A stretch of DNA of 64,000 nucleotides from Yunchengibacter salinarum (lineage in GTDB: Bacteria; Pseudomonadota; Alphaproteobacteria; Sphingomonadales; Kordiimonadaceae). The notes under the pieces were generated by a model. It saw nothing but the letters and a program-made list of their open reading frames with translations, was not told the DNA's origin and did no database searches. The stretch is taken from the NCBI RefSeq assembly GCF_037658235.1, contig NZ_JBBJLN010000001.1, forward strand, positions 186,001 through 250,000. Reading direction: 5' to 3'. The position numbers were made by a program, and so were the translations under genes. The first letter of the stretch is position 1. Each line of letters opens with the position of its first letter. Shown piece by piece: positions 18,922-27,742 of the stretch.

Positions 18922-19851
18922 ATGACCCGCCTGAGCACCCTTACCCGCCTGAGCACCTTGGCCCTGACCGCCCTGTCCTTGATCGGTCTGGGTCTGCTGG
19001 CCCTGCCCGCGCGCGCGGACCTGCACTGGACCGTGAGCGACGCCGACACCACCATCAATCTCTATGGCACGGTGCATGTGCTCAAGCCCGGCACGGACTG
19101 GACCGACGGCGATGCCGCCGATCTGGTGCGCGCCAGCGACGCCCTGTACATGGAGCTGGCACCGCAGGCGAACACCCGCCAGGTGATGGAGCCGCTATTC
19201 ATCGAATACGGCTTCTACCCGGAAGATGACAGCCTGAAAGCCCATATCCCGGATGCGCTTTATCAGTCACTGATGAACAGCCTGGACAGCTTCGAGGCGC
19301 CGGAGCGGGTAAAGCAGCAGTTCAACCGCATGAAACCGTGGCTGGCGGCCTTTTCCATCACCAATATGCGCTTCACCCAGATGGGATATCGCCCCGCCAA
19401 CGGGGTGGAAGCCACCCTGACCCGGCTGGCGCAGCAGAACGGCACCCCGGTCCACGGCCTTGAAAAAGCCGAGGATCAGGTGAAAATGCTCGCCGCGCTG
19501 GGCGGGGATGATGGCGCCGCCTTTCTGCGCGAGGCATTGAAGGACGCGGAACGCGCCGGCACGCTGATGGAAAAGCTGACAAATGCCTGGCTGACCGGCA
19601 ATGCCACGGAAATGAACCGGCTGCTCAATGAAGAACTGAAGGACCACCCGAATCTGGCCAAGGCCCTGCTCTATGACCGCAACCACGCCTGGGTGGACAA
19701 GGTTGAAGACTTGCTGGCCAAGCCCGGCTATTTCACCGTGGCGGTGGGCAGCGCCCACTTGGTGGGGGACGAGTCGCTGGTTCAGCTTCTGAGGGATGCG
19801 GGGTTCAAGGTCACCCGCGTGAACCCGCAGCAGGGTCCAGCCACGCCCTGA
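18922..19851 (+). CDS. TraB/GumN-family protein, exported
   Basis: A 309-residue protein with an N-terminal signal sequence (cleavage after ALPARA-D, about residue 32) and the TraB/GumN fold. Key features are the NLYGTVHVLKPGTDW segment (conserved G-T-x-H motif, His candidate metal ligand), ALYMELAP and a C-terminal VAVGSAHLVGDESL, the second G-x-x-H motif. These proteins are metal-dependent hydrolase-like (Tiki-related), with unclear substrates. Start ATG is supported by AAGGAGA. The signal contains a small in-frame duplication (TRLSTL twice), a likely replication slippage product. Confidence 0.8.
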   Translation: MTRLSTLTRLSTLALTALSLIGLGLLALPARADLHWTVSDADTTINLYGTVHVLKPGTDWTDGDAADLVRASDALYMELAPQANTRQVMEPLFIEYGFYPEDDSLKAHIPDALYQSLMNSLDSFEAPERVKQQFNRMKPWLAAFSITNMRFTQMGYRPANGVEATLTRLAQQNGTPVHGLEKAEDQVKMLAALGGDDGAAFLREALKDAERAGTLMEKLTNAWLTGNATEMNRLLNEELKDHPNLAKALLYDRNHAWVDKVEDLLAKPGYFTVAVGSAHLVGDESLVQLLRDAGFKVTRVNPQQGPATP

Positions 19852-19864
19852 TCCGCCGCGCCGG

Positions 19865-21013
19865 TCAGCCGCCCGCGCTGCCGGGGGGCGGGCGCAGGCC
19901 GTATGCATCCAGCCGCTGCCAATGAGGCCGCAGGTCCACCACCGAACCGGATCGGCGCGCCTCATCCAGCGACAGGGCCACAATGCCCGCCTCCAGCGCA
20001 TCCAGAATGGACACGGGCAGCGACTCGCCCGTCCCGGACAGGTGCGCCGCCAGATCCCGCGCCATCATCTCGTCGGCCCCATAATGGCCCGAAGGTTCCC
20101 CGGCAAAGGATTCGCTGAGCCGGGCCTCCCCGGTGGCGGCATCGGTCACGGTGAGCACGCCGCGATGCAGGTCGCCCTCCGCCATGCCGCGCGCGCCCAC
20201 AATGCAGAAGCGGCGCTGTTCATCCGGCGCATTCATATTGGTGTGAAAGGTCATGGTCGCGCCCGACCCGAAGCGCAAAAGCGCGCTCTGATGGTCCACA
20301 ATGTCCGCCGCGCCGTCCGCGTTCCAGCGGGTCTTGAGGTGGGGTTTGTCCGGCCCGTGTGAAAGCGGGCCCGAGGCCGGGGCCGCACCCGAAAGCGCCT
20401 GCCGACCACCGAAACTGGCCACCTGAACCGGGCGCTCGCCGGTGACCCATTGGTAAAGGTCCAGATCGTGGCAGCATTTTTCCAGCATGAACCCGCCGGA
20501 CAGGGCGCTGATGCGCCGCCAGTCCCGCCGGAAAAAGGCGCCGTGGTCCGGCTCGATCAGTTCGCTGGCCTCGATGGAGGCAATCGGCCCGATCCAGCCC
20601 CGGTGGATGGCGTCCATCAACTGCCGCACAATGGGGGCATAGCGCAGAACCAGCCCCACCATGACCCGGTCCGCGCCGTGGCGGGCCAGCAGGTCGCACA
20701 GGCGCCAGGTCTGGGCCAGACTGATCACCGCCGGTTTTTCCGTGAACACGCGCAGCCCGGCTTCCAGGCCCGCCGCGATGTGATCCAGATGCAGATGATT
20801 GGGCGATCCCACGAAGAGCAGGTCCGCCGTCTCCCCGTCAAGCATGTGAGGCAGGTCGTCATGAACCGTCAGGCCGTCCGCCCGGCGCAGGGCGGGAATC
20901 ATGCCGCCATCCGGGTCCACGCAGGCAATGACCCGCGCGTCGGGGAGTGCATCGGTCAACAGATTGAGGACCGTGACCGCCCGCTTGCCCACGCCAACGG
21001 CTGCGATCCTCAC
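19865..21013 (-). CDS. Gfo/Idh/MocA-family oxidoreductase
   Basis: A 382-residue NAD(P)-dependent oxidoreductase. An N-terminal Rossmann domain begins MRIAAVGVGKRAVTVL and contains the family motif EKP (TEKPAVISL, about residue 95). The C-terminal beta-sheet domain has GGFMLEKCCHDLDLYQW, where Lys/His are probable catalytic residues. Members act on sugars, inositol or biliverdin-like substrates; none is assignable. The GTG start overlaps the pyrF stop (GTGA), so it is coupled to pyrimidine synthesis in position, though not clearly in function. Confidence 0.85.
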   Translation of the reverse strand: MRIAAVGVGKRAVTVLNLLTDALPDARVIACVDPDGGMIPALRRADGLTVHDDLPHMLDGETADLLFVGSPNHLHLDHIAAGLEAGLRVFTEKPAVISLAQTWRLCDLLARHGADRVMVGLVLRYAPIVRQLMDAIHRGWIGPIASIEASELIEPDHGAFFRRDWRRISALSGGFMLEKCCHDLDLYQWVTGERPVQVASFGGRQALSGAAPASGPLSHGPDKPHLKTRWNADGAADIVDHQSALLRFGSGATMTFHTNMNAPDEQRRFCIVGARGMAEGDLHRGVLTVTDAATGEARLSESFAGEPSGHYGADEMMARDLAAHLSGTGESLPVSILDALEAGIVALSLDEARRSGSVVDLRPHWQRLDAYGLRPPPGSAGG

Positions 21014-21771
21014 AGGACAGACACCCCGGCAGGGGGCAGCATGTCCATGATCCGGCGGGCGGCGGCCACCGGATCATCAGCCTGCGTGATGGGACGGCCC
21101 ACCACCAGGCTGTCCGCCCCGGCGGCAACGGCGTCCTCAGGAGTCATCACACGCTTCTGGTCACCGCTTGTGGCCCCCGCCGGGCGGATGCCGGGAACGA
21201 TAAGCTGAAAGTCCGGCCCGACCACGCCGCGCAGCATGGCCACTTCGCGGGGCGAGCACACCATGCCATCCAGCCCGCTGGCTTCGGCCAGGGCGCCCAG
21301 ACGGGCCACCTGATCAGGCACATCATGGCCCACACCCACCGCCGCCAGATCGCCGCGATCCAGCGACGTCAGCACGCTGACCCCGATCACATGCGGGCGC
21401 GGCAGGCCAGCGGTGGCGGCAACGGAACGCGCGGTCTGGGCGGCGGCTTCCATCATGGCCGGGCCGCCGGCGGCGTGAACGGTCAGCAGGCGGGCGCCCA
21501 GTGGCACCACGGCCCGCACGCCACCCGCCACGGTGTTGGGAATGTCGTGCAGTTTCAGGTCCAGGAACAGGGGCGCGCCGGTGGCCGCCACATGGCGCAC
21601 GCCGTCCGGCCCTTCGGCGCAGAAAAATTCCAGCCCCAGCTTGATACCGCAGCCCAGCGGCGCCAGCGCATCCGCCAGCGCGCGCGCGCGGACGCGATCG
21701 GTGGTGTCCAGCGCCACATACAGGCGGCTGTGCCCGATTGACCGGCCGGGCTCAGGGGTCTCAGGGGTCAT
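21010..21771 (-). CDS. pyrF: Orotidine-5'-phosphate decarboxylase
   Basis: A 253-residue TIM-barrel enzyme that converts OMP to UMP in the last step of de novo pyrimidine synthesis. The hallmark DLKLHDIPNTV (Asp-Lys-x-x-Asp catalytic array) is at residues 77-87, with the IKLGLEFF strand before it and VPGIRPAG (phosphate-binding loop) near residue 205. It lies between the LapA-like gene and the oxidoreductase with 4-nt overlaps on both sides. Confidence 0.97.
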   Translation of the reverse strand: MTPETPEPGRSIGHSRLYVALDTTDRVRARALADALAPLGCGIKLGLEFFCAEGPDGVRHVAATGAPLFLDLKLHDIPNTVAGGVRAVVPLGARLLTVHAAGGPAMMEAAAQTARSVAATAGLPRPHVIGVSVLTSLDRGDLAAVGVGHDVPDQVARLGALAEASGLDGMVCSPREVAMLRGVVGPDFQLIVPGIRPAGATSGDQKRVMTPEDAVAAGADSLVVGRPITQADDPVAAARRIMDMLPPAGVSVL

Positions 21772-22166
21772 CGGCCGGTCAGCGACGGGGTCTCCCCCAT
21801 GCTGTCGCCCGTGCCGTTTTCCCTGCCGTCGCCGTCGCTCGCCCTGGCATGGGCCTGCGCGGCACGGAAGCGGTGCGCGTCCTCGCTGAGATCACCCACC
21901 TGCTTTTCCAGATGCCGGGCGCGGCGCTCCGCCTGTCGGCGCCGGGTGAAGCCCTTCAACCGCAGCCAGCCGGTGATCAGGCCCGCCACCAGCAGGCCGA
22001 AAAAGATACCCGCATAAAAAATCAGAAAAAGCGGCACGGCAAGCGAGCCCACAAAAGGTATGGCAAGAGGGACCGCTTCCCGGTTCACCACGGAAAAGGC
22101 CACCAGCGCCACGCCCAGAACAAGCCAGCCCAGGCGCCGCATCATGACAGTGAAGGTACCGGCCAT
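21768..22166 (-). CDS. LapA-domain (DUF1049) small membrane protein
   Basis: About 132 residues (start at 22166 chosen because a G-rich site precedes it; 22145 and 22187 are other options). Two adjacent membrane helices (about residues 10-28 and 40-65, VPLFLIFYAGIFFGLLVAG) are followed by a basic, helical tail that probably forms a coiled coil (RRRQAERRARHLEKQVGDL). This is the LapA/YciS pattern: an inner-membrane LPS-assembly adaptor in E. coli, where it pairs with LapB. Position between ihfB and pyrF matches the gammaproteobacterial ihfB-lapA neighbourhood. Confidence 0.7.
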   Translation of the reverse strand: MAGTFTVMMRRLGWLVLGVALVAFSVVNREAVPLAIPFVGSLAVPLFLIFYAGIFFGLLVAGLITGWLRLKGFTRRRQAERRARHLEKQVGDLSEDAHRFRAAQAHARASDGDGRENGTGDSMGETPSLTGR

Positions 22167-22208
22167 CACCGCCCCCCGACGGGACAATGCCTGGCGTCAC
22201 CTGCAAGT

Positions 22209-22487
22209 CTATTCATTCAGGCGTTCCCTCAGGTCCTTGCCGGTCTTGAAATACGGAACCCGCTTGGCGGCCACATCCACCTTTTCGCCGGTGCGCGGAT
22301 TGCGCCCGGTGCGGGCGGGCCGTTCCTTGATGGAAAACGCGCCAAAGCCCCGCAGCTCCACACGGCGGCCATCCACCAGAGCCTCGGTGATTTCTTCGAA
22401 AATGGTGGAGACCAGCCGCTCCACATCCCGATGATAGAGATGGGGATTGGCGTCGGCGATACGCTGGATAAGTTCGGATTTGATCAT
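22209..22487 (-). CDS. ihfB: Integration host factor beta subunit
   Basis: A 92-residue HU/IHF-family DNA-bending protein. It starts MIKSELIQRIADANPHLY and has the GFGAFSIKERPARTGRNPRTG arm and the PYFKTGKDLRERLN end typical of IHF-beta. The start ATG 22487 has GGGGAG upstream; a longer frame is a GC-driven extension. It follows rpsA as in many proteobacteria, but a strong terminator separates them, so it probably has its own promoter. Confidence 0.95.
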   Translation of the reverse strand: MIKSELIQRIADANPHLYHRDVERLVSTIFEEITEALVDGRRVELRGFGAFSIKERPARTGRNPRTGEKVDVAAKRVPYFKTGKDLRERLNE

Positions 22488-22656
22488 GCGTGCTCCCCCC
22501 GCGACGCTGCCCGGTGCCCATATTGCCCTGCGCCGCCTTAAAGCCTGAAAAGGGTGCCACCGGCACCACGGGGCGTCAAGTAAGCCGCTCACCATGCTGG
22601 ATTTTGTGCCCCCGCAAACACAGCATCAAAGCCACAGCCGGACGGCGGCAGACACG

Positions 22657-22698
22657 AAAAAGGGGCCGCCCCGGCCCGAAAAAGGCTGGGGCGGCCCC
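22657..22698 (-). terminator. Intrinsic terminator of rpsA
   Basis: The 11-bp stem GGGGCGGCCCC/GGGGCCGCCCC (22698-22688 with 22672-22662) is followed on the minus strand by five Ts (22661-22657). It lies 47 bp after the rpsA stop and is the strongest intrinsic terminator in the window. Confidence 0.85.
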
Positions 22699-22745
22699 TG
22701 ATTCCGCGCGGCCCGGAAGAGATCATCCGGGCCAGGAGACGGGGA

Positions 22746-24452
22746 CTATTCGTCCTTGTCGTCCTTGGCTTTTTCCAGGGCGGCGCCCAGAATATCGCCC
22801 AGACTTGCACCCGAATCGGCGGAGCCATACTGCTGCACGGCCTCTTTTTCTTCCGCCACTTCCAGCGCCTTCATGGACAGGTTCAGACGGCGGGAGCCCT
22901 TGTCGATGCCGGTAACCATGGCATCCAGCTTGTCGCCGACGGAGAAACGCTCAGGGCGCTGATCGTCCCGGTCGCGGGCCAGATCGGAGCGACGGATGAA
23001 GCTGGTCACGCCGGTTTCGCCCACGTCCACTTCAACGCCGTTCTCGTTCACCTCGGTTACCTTGACGGTCACACGATCACCGCGCTTCTTGCCGGCAATG
23101 GCCTGGAAGGGGTCGCCGCTGAGCTGCTTGATGCCCAGGCTGATGCGTTCCTTGTCCGTGTCCACGTCCAGCACGACGGCTTTGACCACGTCGCCCTTCT
23201 TGTATTCCTTGATGACCTCTTCGCCGGGGCGCTCCCAGTCCAGGTCGGACAGGTGCACCATGCCGTCCACGTCGTTTTCCAGGCCGATGAACAGACCGAA
23301 TTCGGTGATGTTCTTGATCTCGCCCTCGATTTCGGTGCCGGCGGGGTGGCTGGATGCAAAGGCTTCCCACGGATTTTCGCCGCACTGCTTGAGACCAAGC
23401 GAGATGCGCCGCTTCACCGGGTCCACATCCAGCACCATCACTTCCACTTCCTGGCTGGTGGAGACGATCTTGCCCGGATGAACATTCTTCTTCACCCAGC
23501 TCATCTCGGAAACGTGCACCAGGCCCTCGACACCCGGCTCCAGCTCCACGAAAGCGCCATAGTCGGTGATATTGGTGACGGTACCGGTGAACTTGACGCC
23601 CTGCGGGTACTTCGCTTCGATGCCCTGCCAGGGATCGTCCTCAAGCTGCTTCATACCCAGGCTGATACGCTGGGTTTCCGGGTTGATGCGCACCACCTGC
23701 ACCTTCACGGTCTCGCCGATGGACAGAACCTCGGTGGGGTGGCTGACCCGGCGCCAGGACATGTCGGTCACGTGCAGCAGGCCGTCTATGCCGCCCAGGT
23801 CCACAAAGGCGCCATAATCGGTGATGTTCTTGACCACACCTTCCACGGCATCGCCTTCCTTCAGCTTGGACATCAGCTCGGCGCGCTGCTCGGCCCGATC
23901 CTCTTCCAGCACGGCGCGGCGGGACACGACGATATTGCCGCGGCGACGGTCCATCTTCAGGATCTGGAAGGGCTGGGTAATGTTCATCAGCGGGGTCACG
24001 TCGCGCACGGGGCGAATGTCCACCTGGCTGCCCGGCAGGAAGGCTACGGCGCCGTTCAGGTCCACCGTGAAGCCACCCTTAACGCGGCCAAAGATCACGC
24101 CGTCAACGCGGCTGTCATTCTCGAAGGCTTTTTCAAGCTGTTCCCACGCCTCTTCGCGGCGGGCCTTGTCGCGGGACAGGATGGCTTCGCCCATGGCGTT
24201 CTCGACGCGCTCGACGAACACTTCCACGGTGTCGCCTTCGCCCACTTCGCTTTCGCCGCCGGGTCGGCCAAATTCCTTCAGCGGCACACGGCCTTCGGCC
24301 TTCAGGCCGATATCCACAATGGCAAAATCGTTTTCGATGCGGCTGACGGTGCCCCGTACCACGCGGCCTTCAAAGCCGCCATCTTCCGGCAGGGTTTCAT
24401 TGAGCAGCGCCTCAAATTCTTCCTGAGACGGCATGGTCATCTGGTCGGTCAT
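22746..24452 (-). CDS. rpsA: 30S ribosomal protein S1
   Basis: A 568-residue protein with six S1/OB-fold repeats (about residues 35-105, 120-185, 205-275, 290-360, 375-450 and 460-535). Repeated segments such as DYGAFVDLGGIDGLLHV and DYGAFVELEPGVEGLVHV are evident. S1 binds mRNA leaders on the 30S subunit and is essential in proteobacteria with weak ribosome sites. ATG 24452 with AAGGAC upstream is chosen over a longer frame. It follows aroA-cmk on the same strand, a conserved order. Confidence 0.97.
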   Translation of the reverse strand: MTDQMTMPSQEEFEALLNETLPEDGGFEGRVVRGTVSRIENDFAIVDIGLKAEGRVPLKEFGRPGGESEVGEGDTVEVFVERVENAMGEAILSRDKARREEAWEQLEKAFENDSRVDGVIFGRVKGGFTVDLNGAVAFLPGSQVDIRPVRDVTPLMNITQPFQILKMDRRRGNIVVSRRAVLEEDRAEQRAELMSKLKEGDAVEGVVKNITDYGAFVDLGGIDGLLHVTDMSWRRVSHPTEVLSIGETVKVQVVRINPETQRISLGMKQLEDDPWQGIEAKYPQGVKFTGTVTNITDYGAFVELEPGVEGLVHVSEMSWVKKNVHPGKIVSTSQEVEVMVLDVDPVKRRISLGLKQCGENPWEAFASSHPAGTEIEGEIKNITEFGLFIGLENDVDGMVHLSDLDWERPGEEVIKEYKKGDVVKAVVLDVDTDKERISLGIKQLSGDPFQAIAGKKRGDRVTVKVTEVNENGVEVDVGETGVTSFIRRSDLARDRDDQRPERFSVGDKLDAMVTGIDKGSRRLNLSMKALEVAEEKEAVQQYGSADSGASLGDILGAALEKAKDDKDE

Positions 24453-24682
24453 GTCTGGTTCAGTCCTTGTTTCGGTGCGGATTTGCGTGCCTGCCGGTTG
24501 GCTCCGGCGGTCTTCTTCCGGGGGTTCCGCAAGGCCGGCCCATCCGACCTTTTCTGTACCCGGAAGCCCGTGCGACAAACGAAAATCGGGCACCAGCGGC
24601 CCACACCCTTGTGCCAGGGGCGGCCACCGGCCCGGTCTGTTCAGCGTCCAGGCTGTTGGAACTGCATCCGGCGCGGCCCCGT

Positions 24683-25327
24683 TCAGGGGGCCTTGGCCAG
24701 AACATGGCGGACCTCCGCCGCAGCTCTGTCAAACACCGCGTCTATATCCAAATCCGTGGTATCAAGCAAGAGCGCATCTTCCGCCGGGCGCAACGGGTTG
24801 GTGGCGCGATCGCTGTCACGGGCATCGCGGCGGCGGATATCAGCCAGCACCCGGTCATAGGCCGCCGGGTCCGAGCGATCCGACAGTTCCTGCGTGCGCC
24901 GACGGGCCCGTTCCTCCGCGCTGGCGGTGACAAACAGCTTCACATCCGCATCCGGGCACACATTGGTGCCGATATCCCGGCCATCCAGCACGGCCCCGGC
25001 GCACCCGCCCGGCGGACGGGCGGCAAAATCACGCTGGAAATCCAGCAGCGCCTGGCGCACGGCAGGCACGGCAGCCACCTGGCTGGCCGCTTTCCCCGCG
25101 CCTTCCGCGCGCAGGGCCGGATCATCCAGCAGGGTGCGGTCCAGCGCGCGCGCCGCCGCTTCGGCGGCCACCGGATCGGCCGGATCACCGCCCGCGCGCA
25201 GCACCTGAAGGCCCACCGCCCGGTAAAGCGAGCCGGTATCCAGATAAGCCAGATTGAAAAAGCGGGCCAGTCGCCGCGCCAGCGTGCCCTTGCCGCTGGC
25301 GGCGGGCCCGTCGATAGCAATGATCAT
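24683..25327 (-). CDS. cmk: Cytidylate kinase
   Basis: A 214-residue NMP kinase that phosphorylates CMP/dCMP. The P-loop is GPAASGKGTLARRLA (residues 7-21), followed by YLDTGSLYRAVG and the CMP-binding GRDIGTNVCPDADVKLFVTA. The LID region is RRTQELSDRSD. Start ATG 25327 begins MIIAIDGP, as usual. A GC hairpin overlaps the stop codon, but with no T-run, so read-through into rpsA is likely. Confidence 0.96.
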   Translation of the reverse strand: MIIAIDGPAASGKGTLARRLARFFNLAYLDTGSLYRAVGLQVLRAGGDPADPVAAEAAARALDRTLLDDPALRAEGAGKAASQVAAVPAVRQALLDFQRDFAARPPGGCAGAVLDGRDIGTNVCPDADVKLFVTASAEERARRRTQELSDRSDPAAYDRVLADIRRRDARDSDRATNPLRPAEDALLLDTTDLDIDAVFDRAAAEVRHVLAKAP

Positions 25328-25558
25328 AGAACGCCCCCCGAAAACCGGCGGGCGCAACAGCCCCCGCCGAACAACTCACCATGCCGCGCGACCATAGCCG
25401 CGAGAAAGGCGCCCTGTCATCCCTGGGATCCTGTCATCCTTGAGATACGGCCCGCCTCCAGCCTGGTCACCATTGGCGGGCATGGACGGGTCCGACTGAA
25501 CCGATTCGGCGTCCGCGGCGTCGGTCGGACGCCCACAAAACCGGGTACGGCACCCCGC

Positions 25559-26905
25559 TCAGGACAGGTCCGCGCCCAGCCCGGTCATCAGCCCTTCAAA
25601 ATCGGGGAAGCTGGTGCGAATCGGCGTGGCGTCGTCAATGGTGATGCCCTTTTGGCTGCGCTGGCCCAGCACCGCGAACGCCATGGCGATGCGGTGGTCC
25701 ATCTGTGCCTGAATGGTCCAGTCCCCCGGCACGGGGCCGTCGCACCCTTCGATGGTCAGGCTATCGCGGCCTTCTTCCACCTTCACACCCACCGCCTTCA
25801 GGCCATCGGCCATGGCGGCCAGCCGGTCGGATTCCTTGACCCGCAATTCGCCAAGGCCGGTGAAATGGCTGGTGCCGCGAGCCACGGCGGCGGCGGCGAA
25901 CAGCACGGGAAATTCATCGATCAGGGTGCTTGGGTCCACCGGCAGGTCGCCGATCCCTTCAAGGGCGGCATGGCGCACCCGGATGTCGGCCACCGTTTCG
26001 CCGCCCAGCGTGCGCTGGCCATCAAGGGTGATGTCCGCCCCCATGGCCTTCAGCGCATGAACAATGCCATCCCGCAGCGGATTAAGGCCCACATTGGCGA
26101 TCACGATGTCCGAGCCCGGCAGAATACTGGCGGCCACCATGGGAAAGGCCGCGCTGGATATGTCGCCCGGTACCGCCATGTGCAGCGGCGCCAGCGGCGT
26201 GGCACCCGGCCCGGCCATGCCGGCAAGCCGGATGACGCGGCCCCCGGTGCCGTCCGATTCGCTGACAAGCCGCGCGCCCATGGCGCTCAGCATCCGTTCC
26301 GTGTGATCGCGGGTGGCCACATTTTCCCGCACCACCGTTTCCCCCATGGCGTTGAGCCCGGCCAGCAGCACGGCGGACTTCACCTGGGCGCTGGCCATGG
26401 GCGGGGTCACATCAAGCGGCGCGGGGGTGGCCGTGCCTTCCACCATCAGGGGCAGCAGATTGCCGTCCCGCGCGGTAATGCGGGCACCGGTGCCGGACAG
26501 AGGCACGATCACCCGGTCCATCGGTCGCTTTCTGAGCGACGCATCCCCGGTGATCACCGCCTGCACCGGGTGGCTGGCCAGCAGCCCCATGATCAGACGG
26601 GTGGAGGTGCCGGAATTGCCCATGTCCAGCACATCTTCGGGGGTGACGAGCCCCCCGACCCCCACCCCGGCAATGCGCCATGTGCCATCATCGCCCCGCC
26701 GCACATCGGCACCCAGCGCCCGCATGGCATTGGCGGTGGCCATCACGTCCTCACCCTCCAGCAGGCCGGTGATGCGGCTTTCGCCCACCGCCAGCGAAGA
26801 CAGCATGACCGCGCGGTGGGAAATGGACTTGTCACCGGGAATCCGGGCGGTGCCCTTCAAACCGGCACTATTTGATGACAGCGGGCGGGACATTAAGCTG
26901 GACAC
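25559..26905 (-). CDS. aroA: 3-phosphoshikimate 1-carboxyvinyltransferase (class II EPSP synthase)
   Basis: A 448-residue EPSP synthase, the sixth shikimate-pathway step. It has GDKSISHR near the N-terminus, LLEGEDV, SAQVKSAVLLAGLN, TRDHTE, VKESDRLAA and DHRIAMAF. RDHTE, GDKS and SAQVK are features of class II enzymes such as that of Agrobacterium CP4. At the loop where CP4 has N-A-A-T-G (Ala100), this protein has N-S-G-T-S, that is Gly, as in class I. The start may be GTG 26905 (AGGA 6 nt upstream) or ATG 26893. First gene of aroA-cmk-rpsA. Confidence 0.95.
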   Translation of the reverse strand: MSSLMSRPLSSNSAGLKGTARIPGDKSISHRAVMLSSLAVGESRITGLLEGEDVMATANAMRALGADVRRGDDGTWRIAGVGVGGLVTPEDVLDMGNSGTSTRLIMGLLASHPVQAVITGDASLRKRPMDRVIVPLSGTGARITARDGNLLPLMVEGTATPAPLDVTPPMASAQVKSAVLLAGLNAMGETVVRENVATRDHTERMLSAMGARLVSESDGTGGRVIRLAGMAGPGATPLAPLHMAVPGDISSAAFPMVAASILPGSDIVIANVGLNPLRDGIVHALKAMGADITLDGQRTLGGETVADIRVRHAALEGIGDLPVDPSTLIDEFPVLFAAAAVARGTSHFTGLGELRVKESDRLAAMADGLKAVGVKVEEGRDSLTIEGCDGPVPGDWTIQAQMDHRIAMAFAVLGQRSQKGITIDDATPIRTSFPDFEGLMTGLGADLS

Positions 26906-26986
26906 GGCACATCCTGTTCATGGTCATGATTGCTGATGAAATTCCGGGCCGATCGGGCGTCAGCACCCGCTGACCCGGCAAATGCT

Positions 26987-26992
26987 TTGACA
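26987..26992 (+). promoter_or_regulatory. Candidate -35 element upstream of the TIGR02300 gene
   Basis: A perfect TTGACA lies 88 bp before the GTG start of the zinc-ribbon gene, but the hexamer 17 nt downstream (CAAGTG) is a poor -10, so the promoter call is weak. Confidence 0.3.
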
Positions 26993-27079
26993 GGATGCGC
27001 GCATCATGGCAAGTGAGCGGCCAAACTTTTCCGCATTGGCCGCCAAGGCGGCACAACCGAACCAGTCAGGAGAGGCATC

Positions 27080-27394
27080 GTGGCGAAACCGGAATGGGGA
27101 ACCAAGCGTACCTGCCCCAAATGCAGCCTACGCTTTTACGATCTGCAAAAGGATGACCCGGTCACCTGCATTGAATGCGGTAATGAATGGAAGCCGGAAC
27201 CCGTGCTGAAATCCAAGCAGCCGGTCATGGTCAAGGAAGCGGCGCCGGAAAAACCCAAGGCGGAACCGGTCGCGGCGGAAAACAATGACGACCTGGAAAC
27301 GGACAACGAAGACGTGCTCAGCCTGGATGACGCGGACGACAAGGATGTCACCGGCATTGTGGACAATTCACTGTCCGAGAAAACCAGCGGGTAA
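27080..27394 (+). CDS. TIGR02300-family zinc-ribbon protein (FYDLN acid domain)
   Basis: A 104-residue protein that starts at a GTG with AGGAGAGG 5 nt upstream. The N-terminal half has WGTKRTCPKCSLRFYDL and TCIECG, a four-Cys zinc ribbon (C-x2-C...C-x2-C). The second half is acidic and disordered, ending with an Asp-rich run. This small protein is conserved across Alphaproteobacteria with unknown function; it may bind nucleic acid or a basic protein. Divergent from aroA. Confidence 0.9.
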   Translation: MAKPEWGTKRTCPKCSLRFYDLQKDDPVTCIECGNEWKPEPVLKSKQPVMVKEAAPEKPKAEPVAAENNDDLETDNEDVLSLDDADDKDVTGIVDNSLSEKTSG

Positions 27395-27476
27395 GGCGGC
27401 CACCGCCCGCGTCACATTCAGGGTGGGTGCGGGCTAAGCCCCTGATCAGGCTTGATAAATTTTCTGAAAAATCTGC

Positions 27477-27505
27477 TTGCCCCATGCCGGGGGCTGGCTT
27501 ATAGT
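27477..27505 (+). promoter_or_regulatory. Sigma-70-type promoter of tRNA-Ala
   Basis: TTGCCC (27477-27482), a 17-nt spacer and TATAGT (27500-27505), 46 nt before the tRNA. A CGCCTAGGCG palindrome follows at about 27516-27525, between promoter and tRNA. Confidence 0.75.
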
Positions 27506-27551
27506 CCGCCCCGCTCGCCTAGGCGGGCCCATACCTCCACTCATCTTTCGG

Positions 27552-27617
<66 letters not shown>

Positions 27618-27627
<10 letters not shown>

Positions 27628-27742
27628 TTTCCTTGAAAAGATGGTCGCCTCGGATTCAATAAGGTGTTTTGGGGCTCCACCATTTCCTTGAAAAGATGGT
27701 CGCCTCGGATTCAATAAGGTGTTTTGGGGCTCCACCATTTCC
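27618..27742 (+). repeat. 55-bp tandem repeat containing the tRNA-Ala 3' end
   Basis: Two identical 55-bp units (27618-27672 and 27673-27727) and a 15-bp partial third (27728-27742). Each unit starts with GGCTCCACCATTTCC, the terminal bases of the tRNA including CCA. After the third partial copy the sequence diverges. The copies could be scars of integrations at the tRNA 3' end, or a slippage duplication of the tRNA tail. No integrase lies in the window. Confidence 0.9.

Noticed and set aside
24660..24690. Terminator at the end of cmk
   Set aside because: The GC hairpin overlaps the stop codon but has no T-run, and the conserved aroA-cmk-rpsA order argues for read-through.
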